Of a stretch of DNA of 64,000 nucleotides, positions 22,113-34,379 are shown piece after piece. This DNA is from Saccharum officinarum. Taxonomy: Eukaryota > Streptophyta > Magnoliopsida > Poales > Poaceae. The position numbers and the translations under genes are program-made. Numbering within the stretch: the first letter of the stretch is position 1; each line of letters starts with the position of its first letter. The notes beneath the pieces were generated by a model. The model was not told the origin of the DNA, made no database searches, and saw nothing but the letters and a program-made list of their open reading frames with translations. The stretch lies in assembly GCA_020631735.1 (NCBI GenBank), contig CM036168.1, positions 99,902,036 to 99,966,035 of the forward strand, given 5' to 3'.

Positions 22113-23331
22113 CCTAACCAATTAATCTATGATCAGTTCGCTTTTATATTTTTTATTAACCAACCGGCACTAACAGTTACACTGCAAAGTTGTATTTCGA
22201 TCATGAAGATGCCACAGGCACTGCAAGGCCTTGCCGACAATAGGGGAGAGATATCAAAGGAAATCGTTTTCGTTTAGTTTCGAACATGAACACACTCGAG
22301 TGAACACAAAGATGCCTTGTTTAAGCAGTATTTTATCATATCGACCCGTAATCTTACATCCAGGCTTATCTAATTATCTCTAGCCGAGTATTAAGCGATG
22401 CGTCAATGTGCATGTTATGTTTCGACAACATCCATAAGGACCTTGATTTATATCTTTTATGTCATCATACTTTGTGTTGAAGCGGCTCACGCCATAGAAA
22501 ATATTTAAAAAAAAATAAAAAAAAACACACAAAGATGTTTTTAGCAATATTTTATACTTTTATCTCTCTTTCACACTAGCCAAATTTTACCATGTTAGTC
22601 AACACTACGTCCATATACTTTATTTTGCCGACCGTTTTACTTTATTAGGTTATGATTGAGTCCTCAAGTAAACACGAACTTTCCTTTGTTAACCAATGGT
22701 GCTGTGTTGTCGACATTCGTTGAACTACCATTTTTACATTGAAGGATGGGAGCTGTTGGTGGGCGACAGACAATATGAAAAGAGCACTCATCATATGAAA
22801 ACAATGCCAATGCCACAAATAGGAGCAACAACCATGAAAAAGAGAAACCGGAGGTGAAATTCTCCATGTTCCTCGTTTCACAAAATGGAAGCCATTTTAG
22901 TAGACGGCCCCGGTTTAGTTAACCACACGAGTTAGATGGCGCGAGAAGCACGAAAACATGCCCCGCCGCTAATCCAATCTCGTGATAAGCCTTGTATCTC
23001 TCCCCTCGGTGTGCTTTATAAGCCACCCGCACATCTAGAGCGGTAGGAGTAGTTTGACCTCCCTCCACTCCCCTCCACAAGGCCCTCTTGCCGTCCTTCC
23101 CTTCGACATTCTCGCTGGCTCCCTCTCCGTCCGTGTCCATCTTCTTTGGCTAGGGCAGATAACAAAATCTGATATCCCTGGGGCTTTGCCATCCGGGTCC
23201 CTACCTTCTCATCTCTCTCGCACAAAGCAGAAGGGGAGGAGTTTTAGGGAAGGGCTTAAGATAACAAAGTTGAATCGATAATATTTTTGGGGATATTACT
23301 AACTAGTGCTTGATGTTGTTTTTTCTTAGAG
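22113..23331. other. Spacer before the kinesin remnant
   Basis: AT-rich with no defined element. GC-rich text at 22900-23260 looks like promoter or first-intron sequence of a different gene, but no P-loop exon of the kinesin (GQTGSGKT) was found here, so the motor's 5' part is missing. Confidence 0.4.
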
Positions 23332-24232
23332 TGGGCCAGGCACATCCAAAGAAGGTTTTGGTGTTAACTATCGAGCTTTAAATGAGTTGTTTGACATCTC
23401 TCTAAGTAGAAGGAATGCTTTCTCATATGAGGTGGGAGTGCAGATGGTTGAGATTTACAATGAACAAGTGCGAAATCTTCTATCAAACAATATTGCACAA
23501 AAAGGATATCCTTCCTCCCCCTCCCCTCCCCAAAAAAAATTCGTTTACTTTCTATTAGAATATCTCTTATGATTGCATTTTTAGTACTCGCAGACTGTCA
23601 GGCATGCACAAAAAAATATATGTTGTTCTTGACAAAAGAAACACTCGGAATCTTGAGCACATCCTAACGGACTCGTTGTCCCGGATGCAAGTTTACATCC
23701 AGTCAAATCAACATTGGATGAGCTAGAATGTATGAAAATTGGAGAAACAAATAGAGCAGTTGGATCAATAGCTCTGAATAAAGGAAGCAGTCGATCTCAC
23801 AGGTATTGTTTTGGCGCCCTGCCGCGACTTCTCTTTCACAATCTTGAGTTTTAGTAGGTTCATTTGAGAATTGTTTCGTGCTTTGATAGTAAGAGATAAA
23901 GCATAATCGTAAATATTATTTTAAAGATCAATAATTGTTGGCCCCTCGATCCCCTGGCACACCCACACACACTTGACTAGAGGTAAAAGAAGAGATGAGC
24001 ACAACACACACAGCTGAGCAGCAGCTATGCAGCTCTAAAAGTGGCTTCAGCTGAACTGAATTCCATTGCCTTTAGGTGTAGTATATATACAACTGTTGAT
24101 ATTTGTTAATGCAAACAGATAAATTTGCAAGCGCGCGGATACGTTGCAACTTTGATTCAGGAGTATTCTAGGGTATCGTATTTATCCTCAGGGAAGCAAT
24201 AGCTAAAAAGTTGACAATAACCATTATGTATC

Positions 24233-24717
24233 TGTGGGGGTATTAACCCCTATACCCCTACGACTAGACTTGGGATGGCTCAGACCAGTAGGCCCGGCCC
24301 ATGACAAGGATGACGCGCGGCCCAGTCGATCTGCTCGGCGCCCCATGCAAGGAAGGAAAGCAAACTTGAAGATCAAGCAAGATCCTGGTCGGTTAGAATA
24401 GGAATCCTTATCCGGTCAGCTATGGCAATTGTAACTGACTAGGATTAGTTTCCATATTTGTAACCCTGCCCCAGGACTATATAAGGCGGGCAGGGGATCC
24501 CATCAAAACACATCTCATTACACCTCTCTATATACAGCAATACAATCTGACGCAGGACGTAGGTATTACGCCCTCATGGCGGCCGAACCTGGATAAATCC
24601 CTGTGTTTGTCTTGCATCACCATCTAGCTCGTAGCTTGCGCACCTGTCTGTCGATAATCTACTAGCTACTACCTTGGGCATACCCCTCGTTAGACTGCCG
24701 ACCATATCTCATCGACA
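24233..24717 (+). repeat. 5' LTR of the truncated Gypsy element (485 bp)
   Basis: TG...CA ends. Its first 28 or so bases are almost identical to the minus-strand start of the 473-bp LTRs at 29592 and 41699; the rest is alignable but diverged. A promoter-like TATATAAGG sits at about 24480. Confidence 0.8.
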
Positions 24718-24765
24718 GTGACGCGCCAGGTAGGCAGTGTGCGTACAGCTTCCCAGGCGAGCAAG

Positions 24766-26815
24766 ATGGTCATCATCCCCGACTCCACGGCCTTGGCGGA
24801 CGGTCTCTCGTTCACCGTCGGCCAGATCACCTGGACTACCGGCGTCAACAGCTTCATCGCCACTACCACGGAGGAGGCGCAAATCTCATCTGTGTCGACC
24901 ACGTCTTCATCAGCTATGGCTCCGACCACGCTGGCTACGGCTCCGACCACCCCCAGCAACGGCTCTGATCACGCTGACAACTCGTCGACCACTTCTCTGC
25001 TACAAAGGAAGGATGATCGACAACACCGACCTAATCGAAGCTATCGACCAAGTCGACCACAAGCTCTCCCAAACCCTGACTTTGGTAGATTCGATTCAAA
25101 ATCAATCTACCGAGCAGGTACTTCTTCACCACAATAGATCTTCCCGACCAGTTCGGGCTTGCCGTCCAACACGGCTTGATACAAATCTAGTGGTCACCGC
25201 TACTCCTAAAGGACATATAGTACACCTTCGCTCGGTTCCTACACCCGGCCTTAGGCTCTCTGAGTACCAAGCCCTAACAGAGGATTGCTAGGCCCTCCCA
25301 TACGGCCTAAAAAATGCTGCTTCCGAATACGTGTATCGTACACCTCATCTGTTCATGGGTCCCATGGAGCGAGATCATGTTTCAGATTTGTGCTTCCTAG
25401 ATATACCTCGACCATCTCTAGGCAACGCCGTCAACATGGTCAGAGTCTGGGAACATCATGAAGGCTCTGTTCATACACTTCTCGAGGATGGTGACTCCAG
25501 CACCGGATCTACACGCTCTGTCCATACCGAGGTTGAACACCTCGATGATGAATATGATCTAGATCCATTACCGTACCCTATGGGTTTCCCTCAGATCCTA
25601 AGGTTCCCACCGAGGCGTGGCGACATGGTGCTCAACGTCAGCAATGACGAGCCCGTAGTCGTGGGAGAAACTGATGAGCAACGACAGCGTAACGCCGACC
25701 ACGCCGAACGCCGTCGCCTGGAGGCTGAAGAAGAAGAGCGTCGAAGGGGACCTCGACCAAGAGATCTAGCCAACGCCTTTGACAAGGTTGGCGAGTGGCA
25801 AGTTTTCAGGACTCCAAGTGCCAACGTGGCTGTCGCCATATCTAACTTGGACCGCTTACCTGACCAACCAGAAATCTAGTAGGTCCACGACGACATTCAT
25901 GCACATCTGATCGCTACTATGGGCCAAACCGTCAAGCTAGCTAAACGAGCTCAGATTACCTCGAGCATGTCAATTGCATCTAGCCGGAGTCATCGCGTTT
26001 CAGAACACCCAAGTTGCCAACAACTATCTAATCTACACAATGGTCCACCCCCAGTCAACCCTCGAGGTAGTGGCGGCGGCGGTGATGGTGGAGGTGGCGA
26101 CGGCGGCGACGGTAATAACGGTGGTGACGGTGGCGGTGCTCACGGAGGTGGTCATGTCGTTGAGATGACAACCACAATTGCCGTGGTAATCGAGATCAGG
26201 AAGTGAATCAAGACCCCAATCACGATCTCCACCAGCAACTCCCTCCACGTGACGCCCGTAGTCGCATCCTCAGCCGCGCTAATGACCGTCAAGCTTATGA
26301 GAACGTCCGTCGCATCGAATACGACACCGAGCATGGTCCTCCTAGACTAAAATAGTTCACTCCTCATCTCCGACAAGTCGTATGGCCAAAGAACTTCAAG
26401 CTTGAAAAGTTCAGGAAGTATGACGGCAAGGAGAATCCCGAGAACTGGATCACACTTTATGATATCACCGTCCAATCAGCTTCGGGTGATGAACACGTAA
26501 TGACTAATTATCTTCCAGTTGTTCTTGATCAAGCAGGTCATCAATGGCTCTTGAGCCTGCCGGAGAACCAGTTCGATAGCTGGGCACAACTCAAGCAGGA
26601 CTTTATCGACAACTTCATCGCCACGTGTGACCAGTCGGGCAATAAGTACGACCTCGAGCGCATACGTGATCGCAAGGACGAGGCAGTCTCGGCCTTCATC
26701 AAGGGCCTCCATCACCACGACGCCCTCAGAAGCAAGCTGCTTCAGAAATGGCCGACCACGGTCTCCGAGTTGCTCGCCACCGCCAAAAACTACGCGGACA
26801 CAGATGATGCTGAAA
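24766..26815 (+). pseudogene. Gypsy gag remnant
   Basis: ATG at 24766 opens MVIIPDSTALADGLSFTVGQ, closely like the gag of the large element. The frame is interrupted by stops (for example 25289-25291 and 25877-25879) and shifts. A retrotrans_gag domain is recognisable at 26340-26800 (FRKYDGKENPENW, SLPENQFDSWAQLKQDF, YADTDDAE). Glycine-rich repeats at 26060-26160 replace the arginine-rich linker. Confidence 0.8.
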
Positions 26816-27916
26816 ATAATGTTCTAAAGCTTTTATTGCACGTAGCATTCTAACAGTGCATGTTAGAGGTGTTGACTTAAAGAATAAATCTACTTGAAGA
26901 GGATGCACATTTGATTGATCTTGCAGGGAGTGAAAGAGTTGAGTGGTCTGAAGCAATTAGAGATAGATTAAAAGAAGCACATCATATTAACAAATTCCTC
27001 TCTTCTCTTGGTGATGTGATTTTTGCTTTGGCATGGAGAAATGCCCATGTTCCATATTGAAACAACAAGTTGACTCAAGTTCTACAAAGCTCTTCAGGTA
27101 ATATATAGTTGTTCCTCGCAAAAAAAGTGGCACCAAATAGTTGTTATTGGTTTATGTATGTGGAGTTCAAAAAAAGTTTATGTATGCCATATTAATTACT
27201 TATATGATAATTCTCTTTTGTTTTCATGCAGGTGGACAAGCAAATACACTAATGTTTGTTCACATTAATCCGGATACAGAATCATACTCAGAAACAAAAA
27301 GCACTTTGGAGTTTGCTGAACGGGTTCTGGAGTTGAGTTAGTGCCGCAAGAAGCAACAAAGAGATAAAGATATAAAAGAGCTACTAGTACATGTTTTTGC
27401 AACTGTCTCATATATTCATATAAAATTTTTGTTTATGTCGTTCAACACTAGGAAGCAAAGTTTGTACAAAACTTTACTTGAGCTTTCAGCACTAGTAATC
27501 TTCACATAAACTTTCAATGATCACTTTAAAGGGTAAGCTTTCTTCGATGTCACTAATTTAGCCCAAATTAACTGTTAAAACTGGAGAAAATGAAGGATAT
27601 GTTTGTTTAACTTTATAGGGTGCATACTTATGCTTCAGCATATTGATACTAAATTCCACGAAATATATTATTGTTAATTATGTTAATAAGGTTTGCTGAT
27701 ACTGTTAGTTGTTACTATAACTAGAGCATATAGGTTCGGCATCCTATGGTTATCTTATTTTAGAAGTCAATCATTTTTGTGTCCCGGTTTCATATCTGAA
27801 ATGCAAAATATCACAGAAAGATATGGAAATCGATGAACTCCTGAAGGGCAAAGTCAAATCTAAAAGTTCACCAATAGATAGAAATGATAGTAGCCAACAG
27901 ATCCGACTATCGGGTA

Positions 27917-28524
27917 ATGTTCTAGTGATAGAATTTCATTATGCCCTGAAAAAATCATTGTGTGGCGAATGGAATCAGTAATGGACACACTTCACCCTCT
28001 AATATATAGAGGTTGTTGGATCCAGGGGTGAAGCCCGGTAAAGGCCCGTGGGTGCCTAGGACTGGCAAAATTTGACCCTATGGGCACCCCCATGGCCCAA
28101 CATGAGGCACCCCCACCAGCCCAAAAGCCCACGTCTGTGCTATTCCTTACAGGGTCCAACCGAAGCCACACAACGATAGGAAGTTTCGCTCGTGTGGCTG
28201 CCCCGCGTGACGCTTTGCCTGACGATGTGACTTGCGGACATCGAACGCGGGATTGCGGATGCCTCGGCCAGTCGCCCTCGCTTGCCTCGCTAGCTCACTC
28301 TCCAAGCAGCCGCGGACGCCGTGCCACGCGGTCCTGCGGCCTGGCCGTGCGGCCCCAGCGGCCGGTGCCGCTGTCCACAAGCATAGAGTCACCCTCGCTC
28401 AGTCGCTCGGCGGCCTAGGCAGCAGGTACCGACCATCTGAGCCAGAGCCGCCGCGGAATTGCCAATCCCTTGTCCGTGTCCCCATCGTGGCATCACCCAG
28501 CAGCCGGTGCCCAGTGAGTGTTTA
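27917..28524. other. Spacer left of the solo LTR, possible hAT-like end
   Basis: No gene. At 28023 a CAGGGGTGAAGC sequence resembles the end of a hAT-type element. A matching inverted end may be the CTTCGCCCGTG at about 45630, to the right of the solo LTR, but no 8-bp duplication is visible. Confidence 0.3.
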
Positions 28525-29591
28525 TGTCACAGAACCTCCTAATTATGATGGCCCACATGTACCCGTCATCGTCATAATGACCTCTGACAGCCGTACTTAT
28601 GTTCCTCATAACTTAAAAGGCATGCTTTCCTCCGAACAGGATCCAATCACAGGAGTATTGCAATATTACAACAGTTTATTCAAAATATTCAACAGAGTAA
28701 AGTAGCGGAAGTCTTACAATAACTTAGGGTTATAAACCAGTTTTTTAAACCTCAAACCTTATGTAACATTATTACAAACCAGTAGTAGAGAAGTATCGGT
28801 AGTAACTTTATTACATCACACAAGAGAGATGCCTTGCCCAAAGGCCACACAGTCTACTCGTCGTCACTTTCTTCAGCCACAACGGTCATGCAACAAGGCT
28901 CAAAGCAGACTTGTTCATGAACCGCACCTGCAACAAGGGGTTCAACAAACCCTGAGTACGAGAGTACTTAACAAGACTTACCCGACTAAGACAAAGACTC
29001 TAAGGGCATGCTAGCTTTAGGGAATCAGGGTACGGGTATTCCAAAATTAAATTTTCTTTTGCAGAAAAGCTTACTAAAGTAAGTCCTTATCTTCAATATT
29101 TTACTTTTACCATTGATGGTTCATTAACCAATTCTAGGTGATCCTAATCTAGATCAAAGTAATTATCATCAAAACACTTCTCATTCTTTCTTTCAATTCC
29201 AGTTCTTAACTACGAAGTAAGTCAGGTGATCAAGTCTCCATAACCGAGGAGCAACGACGATTCGAACCGATTATACCCAGCTGGGGATCTCTAACATCAC
29301 GATATATGTAGAACCGAATCTTGCATATATCAACCCTCATTTAGATCTCCCAAAAACCAGAACGTGTTCATCGCCACCCGAGAGTACAGTACTCCTCGAA
29401 CCTGGCCCGATTCTAGCCTCGAGGGTACACGCTACTCCCGCCATCTCTCCACTCCCAGTGCGAGGTTAGACGTTCTCGTAATGGAATCACCAACATTTTG
29501 GGTTTACCCAAGGCATGAGGCTAGTTGCAAAGTCTCGAAACACAAGCAGGCTTACAACGGACGGTCCTTAACTGACAAGGCGAAAACACTA

Positions 29592-30064
29592 TGTCGACGA
29601 AATATGGTCGGCAGTCTACCTAGGGGTATGCCTAAGGTAGTAGATTATCGGCAGACAGATGCGCAAGCTCCAAACAAGATGGTGACGCAAGATAGACACG
29701 AAGTTTTATCCAGGTTCGGCCGCCAAGAAGGCGTAATACCTACGTCCTGCATCTGATTTGTATTGTGGTATGTCAATGAGAGATGTTTTTTAGAGGGGTC
29801 CCCTGTCCGCCTTATATAGTCCGGGGGGCAGGGTTACAGCTCTGGAAACTAATCCTAGTCAGTTACAATTGCCATATGTAGCCGGATAAGGATTCCTATT
29901 CTAACCGACCAGGATCCTGCTCGGTCGCCAAATCCATCTTGATTCCTTGTGCGGGACTCCGATCAGGTTAACTGGGCCGCACGTCGCCTTTTGGGTGGAC
30001 TGAAACCATCGATCCAGGCCAGCCCAAGCTTAGCCGTAGGGGTATAGGGGTTAATACCCCCACA
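29592..30064 (-). repeat. 3' LTR of the Gypsy element
   Basis: 473 bp from TGTCGACGAAATATGG to ATACCCCCACA on the plus strand; read on the minus strand it is the downstream LTR. The expected polypurine tract beside it is weak: the minus strand reads CTCGGGGACTAGC just before the LTR. Confidence 0.9.
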
Positions 30065-30368
30065 GCTAGTCCCCGAGCATCATGTATTATGCTGCGACAC
30101 ACCATTTTAACCTTCTCTGACAAGCGAAGCTTGAATCCTTGACACCTCCGACCGACATAGACACGTGGTGCCAGGGTCTAAAAAGAATTCCCAGTTAAGT
30201 TGAGAATCCAACCGTCGTACAGGCGATACGAGATGCACCGGCAGGTGCATCGTACCAATGTAGTCCCTGAGCTTGCTGGAAGGCGAGGTATGAGCCTTGT
30301 AGCAAGGTCTAAACGAGAAAGAATATCCCAACTGTATGCGAGTCGCCAGTCGCATATAGTTGAGACGC

Positions 30369-30530
30369 AAGGTCCCCGAGCCGTGGTCGGAGAGTGATCG
30401 ACGAAGTCCCCGAGCCGTGGTCGGAGAGTGATCGAGGCAGTCCTCGAGCGTAGGTCGAGGAGTGAGCGACGAAGTCCCCAAGCCGTGGTCAGAGAGTGAT
30501 CGACGAAGTCCCCGAGCCGTGGTCGGAAAG
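30369..30530. repeat. Tandem repeat, 34-bp period, five copies
   Basis: Units open GAAGTCCCCGAGCCGTGGTC and start at about 30369, 30403, 30437, 30471 and 30505; the third is the most diverged. It lies between the 3' LTR and the antisense gene, about 650 bp upstream of that gene's ATG, so it may be part of its promoter or a leftover of replication slippage. Confidence 0.85.
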
Positions 30531-31185
30531 AAATATCTCTTAACTGTATGTGAGTACAAATCACATGTAGCCAAGGAGAACCATTATTCAAGCAGTGATC
30601 AGGGCAGTCCTCAGGCACGAAAAGTGGTCTGGGCAATGTCCAAGCACAGTAGTGGCCGGGGCAGTTTCTGAACACAGTAGTGGTCAGGACAGTCCATGAT
30701 CACTTGCACTGCTTGTACTATTATTCGGTATACTTATTTTTCTTTTTTCTCTGCCAAGTCCAATCTAACACGCCTGGTCAAAAAGCAAATTGGTATAGTA
30801 CAACATTCTGTCTTCCTTTTTTTTGCTGGCAAACAGTCGGCTGACACCTGTATTGAGGTGTGTCAGTGTGAGCCCTCTTATAGCATCAACGAAAAGGCGC
30901 GTACACTGGTAACGAAGGAGCGCATTTATTGGCGTAGATCTCGAGGTGGTGTGAAAAATCCGTCCGTCACGCGTGCGCACGTCTCCCAAGAAACTCGGGC
31001 AGGCGAAACAATGGTACTCTTTGTTATTTATAATATAGATCTGGCAATTTACTGTCACCGTTCCCCATCGTCATTCGCCGCCGCCACCTTCATCTTCGTC
31101 TTCCTCTTGCCAAACCCTATTCCTCCGATAAACAGTGCCAAAAATCCCCTTGCCATCGCATCCACCCCCCAGAAAACTTCGCGTA

Positions 31186-34100
31186 ATGGCGAGAAAAAAC
31201 GCCCAGAAGAAAAGCGAAATCATGGCGAAGGAGTGGTGGAAGTCTCGAAGCAACGAGCAAACCATCGAAGACCTTGTCGCCATGGGAGTGCTCCACAACA
31301 AAGCCCTCGCTGGATGGCGCGCACCGGAAGGAGAAAGCTTCCCTGATCCACAACCAGGTGAGATCATGGTTTTCGAAGATTTCTTCAAACGGGGTTTTGG
31401 GATTCCAGTACACCCTTTCCTTCAAGGTCTCTGCTTGTACTACGAGATTGGGATTTGCAATCTGCATCCCAACTCGATTCTTCTCGTCTCTACCTTCATC
31501 CATCTCTGTGAGGCGTATGGTGGCTTCCAGCCCCATTTCGACCTCTTTCGCCACCTGTTCTGTCTTCGGAAAAAAGGAAGCGGTGGCTCAAAGATCGCTG
31601 GAGGCGTCTACCTGAACCTGCGTGACGGCATGAAGGCGCAATACCTGCACTGTCCCTGGAACACTTCTTTGGACGAGTGGTACAAGAAATGGTTCTACAT
31701 CCGTGAAGAGCCGAACACCATCACTCTGTGCGACGTGGGGCTAATTCTAGAGAAGAAAAATAGTTGGTCAGAGAAACTCGAGAACTTGGAACATATCACC
31801 GAACTGCTCAGAATGATCCCGTGGGGAAGGCTTGATGGCCCGAGCGTGGTCGGCAACTTCATTAGCCGACGAATTCAGCCATGCCAGAAAAGGATTCATC
31901 CTAGCTTCAAATACCAAGGGAGCACGGATCCGACAAGGACCAGGAAAGAGCCGCTCGACAAGACGGAGATCAAGGCCAGGATTAGAGAGCTGTTCAATTT
32001 GGCCGATCCAAATTATGTTGCACTGAACGCCATCGAACACGCCTTCAAACTGGCTCGACCTCCCCCAAAGGTAAATGACGCCTCCTTTTAACTGTAGAGT
32101 CATGTTATATCAAGAAAATAACTGTCTTTTCCTTCATTTTGTGTCTCAGTGTAATGGCCGTGACCGGGCAGAAGTGTTCATGTCGCCTCCCCCTGGTGTA
32201 GAATGGCCGCAACCTACCGGCCCAGCCACCCATACCAGCGCCAGGACCGACGACATTCACTGGGCGGTACTCGAGACCGTAGAAAACGCCTCGACCAGAG
32301 CCGCTGGCAAGCGTCCGGCTGCCAGCAAACGACGTCAAGCCATCTTTCCCCTGTCGGACGACGAAGCAAAGGATGCGGACATCTTCCGGCTCGTCCCCAA
32401 AAAGAGGAGAAGACAAGTGGGACCGATGGAGCAGGGTGGCTCCTCTAGGCCAGCAGTGGTCACAGCACCGACCACTGCTGCACAGAGGACAGACGAAGGA
32501 AACATGCCGCATCATACTCCGACGCCCGTACCGGGGATTGAACAAGTCCCGGTGGAAACTGCCGAGCAAGCGGAGCAGGGGCGGTCGAGGAGACATTCCT
32601 TCGCCACATCCTTCCGCAAGTCGAAACTGTAAGTATTTTGTTTGATGTAAGCTTTGCATTTTGCATTGGATGCTATTATCTTCTTAATTTGTCTCTGAAT
32701 TCATTAGATTGGCCTCCACCGAAAGCCCCGACCAGCTAGCTGGGTGCGGAACGTCCTCACCGACAACAGCGGGACAAACTGCTCGGCAATCAGCCGTGGA
32801 GGAGCCCGTAGCAGGGACTCCGCTTGGACCTCAGCAGGCGAACGACCAGACGCCAGTCCCCGAGCAGCTGGTCAAGAAAACAACCGAACAGAATACAAGT
32901 GCTCCAAGCATGAACCCTGCTGAGGCGGATACCACGGCGCCAAGGGAGCTGAATCTAGCCGAGGAGCAGCAGCCAGAAGTTGTCCAGAACATGGTTGCTG
33001 AGGCAACGGCTCGTGGGAAAGCCCTAGTGGAGTCTGCGAACTCCAGACCAGTGCCGCCTCCCGAACAGGAGGCTAAAGAGGATGAAGTGGAAGAAATCCT
33101 GGGCCGTCCCCAAGATAGGCGACAACATGTATATGTGTCGCGCTATCGGAACGACGAATGGGTCATGCACGAGGAAATCCTAGAAATCGAAGAGACCTTA
33201 AGAGTCGAACGGGCGGCCAAGCGTCTGGTGACGGAAGTCCAGGTATATTTGGCTTGAGCCCGTGACCCTGTTGTGTAGTCGAACTGTCTGACGTAGCTTG
33301 TCTGTATGCAGGACTTGATGAAAACTGCAAGATACCGAAAAAGGTGCTTCGACCAGATAGAAGGAATCACGACGACCAATAAGGAGCTGACGGCTGAAGT
33401 GGAACGCCTACGGCACCAACTTGAAACCGCCAACCAGGAGAGGACAAACCGAGAAGCACAAAACCAAAACCTGGTCGGCCAACTCCAAAGCAAAGAGCAG
33501 GAGAAAACAGGTAAGTTTTCATCGTATCATAACAAGTGCAGGACTTGTGTTATTTTGTTCTTGGCAGTAATAGCTGTAATGCAGGTTTAGAAGCTGAAGT
33601 GACCCGCCTCCAGGGGGAGAACAGCCGTGTGCTTGCAGAATGTGATCGCCTAAAGGAGGACAATGAGAAACTGGCACGCAGCCAGTCGGAACTCCAAAAC
33701 CAAAATAACAAAATGAAAGACGACCTGAAAAGTAAGCACTCCAGACCTCCTTTCTCATTCTATTGCCCACCTTGCCTTGCCGTGTCATCACGTTTGATGT
33801 CTTGTACTATTTTCAGTCTTGAAAGTCAATGCCAAGAGGCACCTGGAGGCCGTGATCAAGGAACATGACGACTGGAAAGCACAATGCCTTAAGACCACCG
33901 AGGAGCAGGACATGTGGAAAAAATGGTGCCAAGAAATGGCAACTGGCATTGTGCCCGTCCTCGACCTTATCGACCCGGCGCTCACAGAGGAAGAGCTAAA
34001 GATGCCCCAGCTCGGACTGGTCGAGAGATGCAAGAAAGCATGGGGATGGTTCCAAGACTTCGTGAAGGAGGCGGGTGAGTACACGGGTGCCCATGTGCTG

Positions 34101-34379
34101 AGCATGGTGCGTGCTCACTACCCCCTGATCGATCTCAAACGCTTGGAGGCTGGGTACTCAAAGGAGATAGACCCAGACAAGGCCGAAGAGCTTCGGACGA
34201 CCCAGCTGGAATTGTCTTCAAAGATAATTGGCGATATTAACCTGTGCGGAGGTGGAACAACACCTGTACAGGGTATGCCGTCGACAAGCCAGCTGAAAAT
34301 GCCATCAGCTGCAAGCCAACCAACGAAGCCTGCGGTCTCGACCAGCCAGGCACCGACGGGGCCATCCCCTTCAGCTTGA
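31186..34379 (+). CDS. Antisense gene of the Gypsy element (putative gypsy-type transposon domain), six exons, intact
   Basis: Exons 31186-32070, 32150-32628, 32708-33242, 33312-33510, 33585-33731 and 33817-34379 all have GT-AG borders. They sum to 2,808 nt, exactly 936 codons with a TGA at 34377, and phases agree at every junction. Residues 1-295 carry the plant domain known as putative gypsy-type transposon (PF04195; blocks such as FFKRGFGIPVHPFLQGL, and WYKKWFYI). Basic nuclear-localisation-like clusters lie at 349-357 and 378-383 (PKKRRR). A Gln/Pro/Thr-rich linker follows to about 600. A coiled coil spans about 634-770, and a conserved C-terminal block with WGWFQDFVKEAGEYTG follows. It is convergent with integrase (stop codons 613 bp apart). 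The role of these genes is unknown; DNA or RNA binding and silencing suppression are guesses. An in-frame ATG at 31213 is an alternative start. Confidence 0.85.

Larger units (their letters stand above)
24233..26815 (+). mobile_element. Truncated Gypsy element: 5' LTR plus gag
   Basis: The LTR at 24233-24717 starts TGTGGGGGTATTAACCCC and ends CATCGACA. It is followed by GTGACGCGCCAGGTAGG, the same leader as the large Gypsy element in this window, and by gag. The copy stops after gag's YADTDDAE block, so protease, reverse transcriptase, integrase and the 3' LTR are gone. It belongs to the same family as 29592-42171 but is much more diverged and lies in opposite orientation. Confidence 0.85.
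23332..27916 (+). pseudogene. Kinesin-14 motor-domain pseudogene, split by a Gypsy fragment
   Basis: Exon-like blocks run in the correct order for a plant KIN-14 motor. 23332-23505 reads FGVNYRALNELF and VQMVEIYNEQVRNLL. About 23640-23801 ends NKGSSRSHR (switch I NxxSSRSH), with a small deletion before NGLVVPDA that breaks the frame. 26845-27096 contains [10 protein letters not shown] (switch II DLAGSE) and [18 protein letters not shown]. 27237-27341 reads TLMFVHINPDTESYSET. 27815-27916 is a neck/coil part, KDMEIDELLKGKV. Lesions include stops at about 26895, 27058 and 27339 and a 2-bp loss before the DLAGSE block. The P-loop exon is absent. A Gypsy piece (24233 to about 26815) lies between switch I and switch II, at an intron. 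It cannot give a working motor. Confidence 0.85.

Noticed and set aside
28080..28705. Plus-strand frames at the solo LTR border
   Set aside because: They cross the LTR boundary and target duplication and show no domain.
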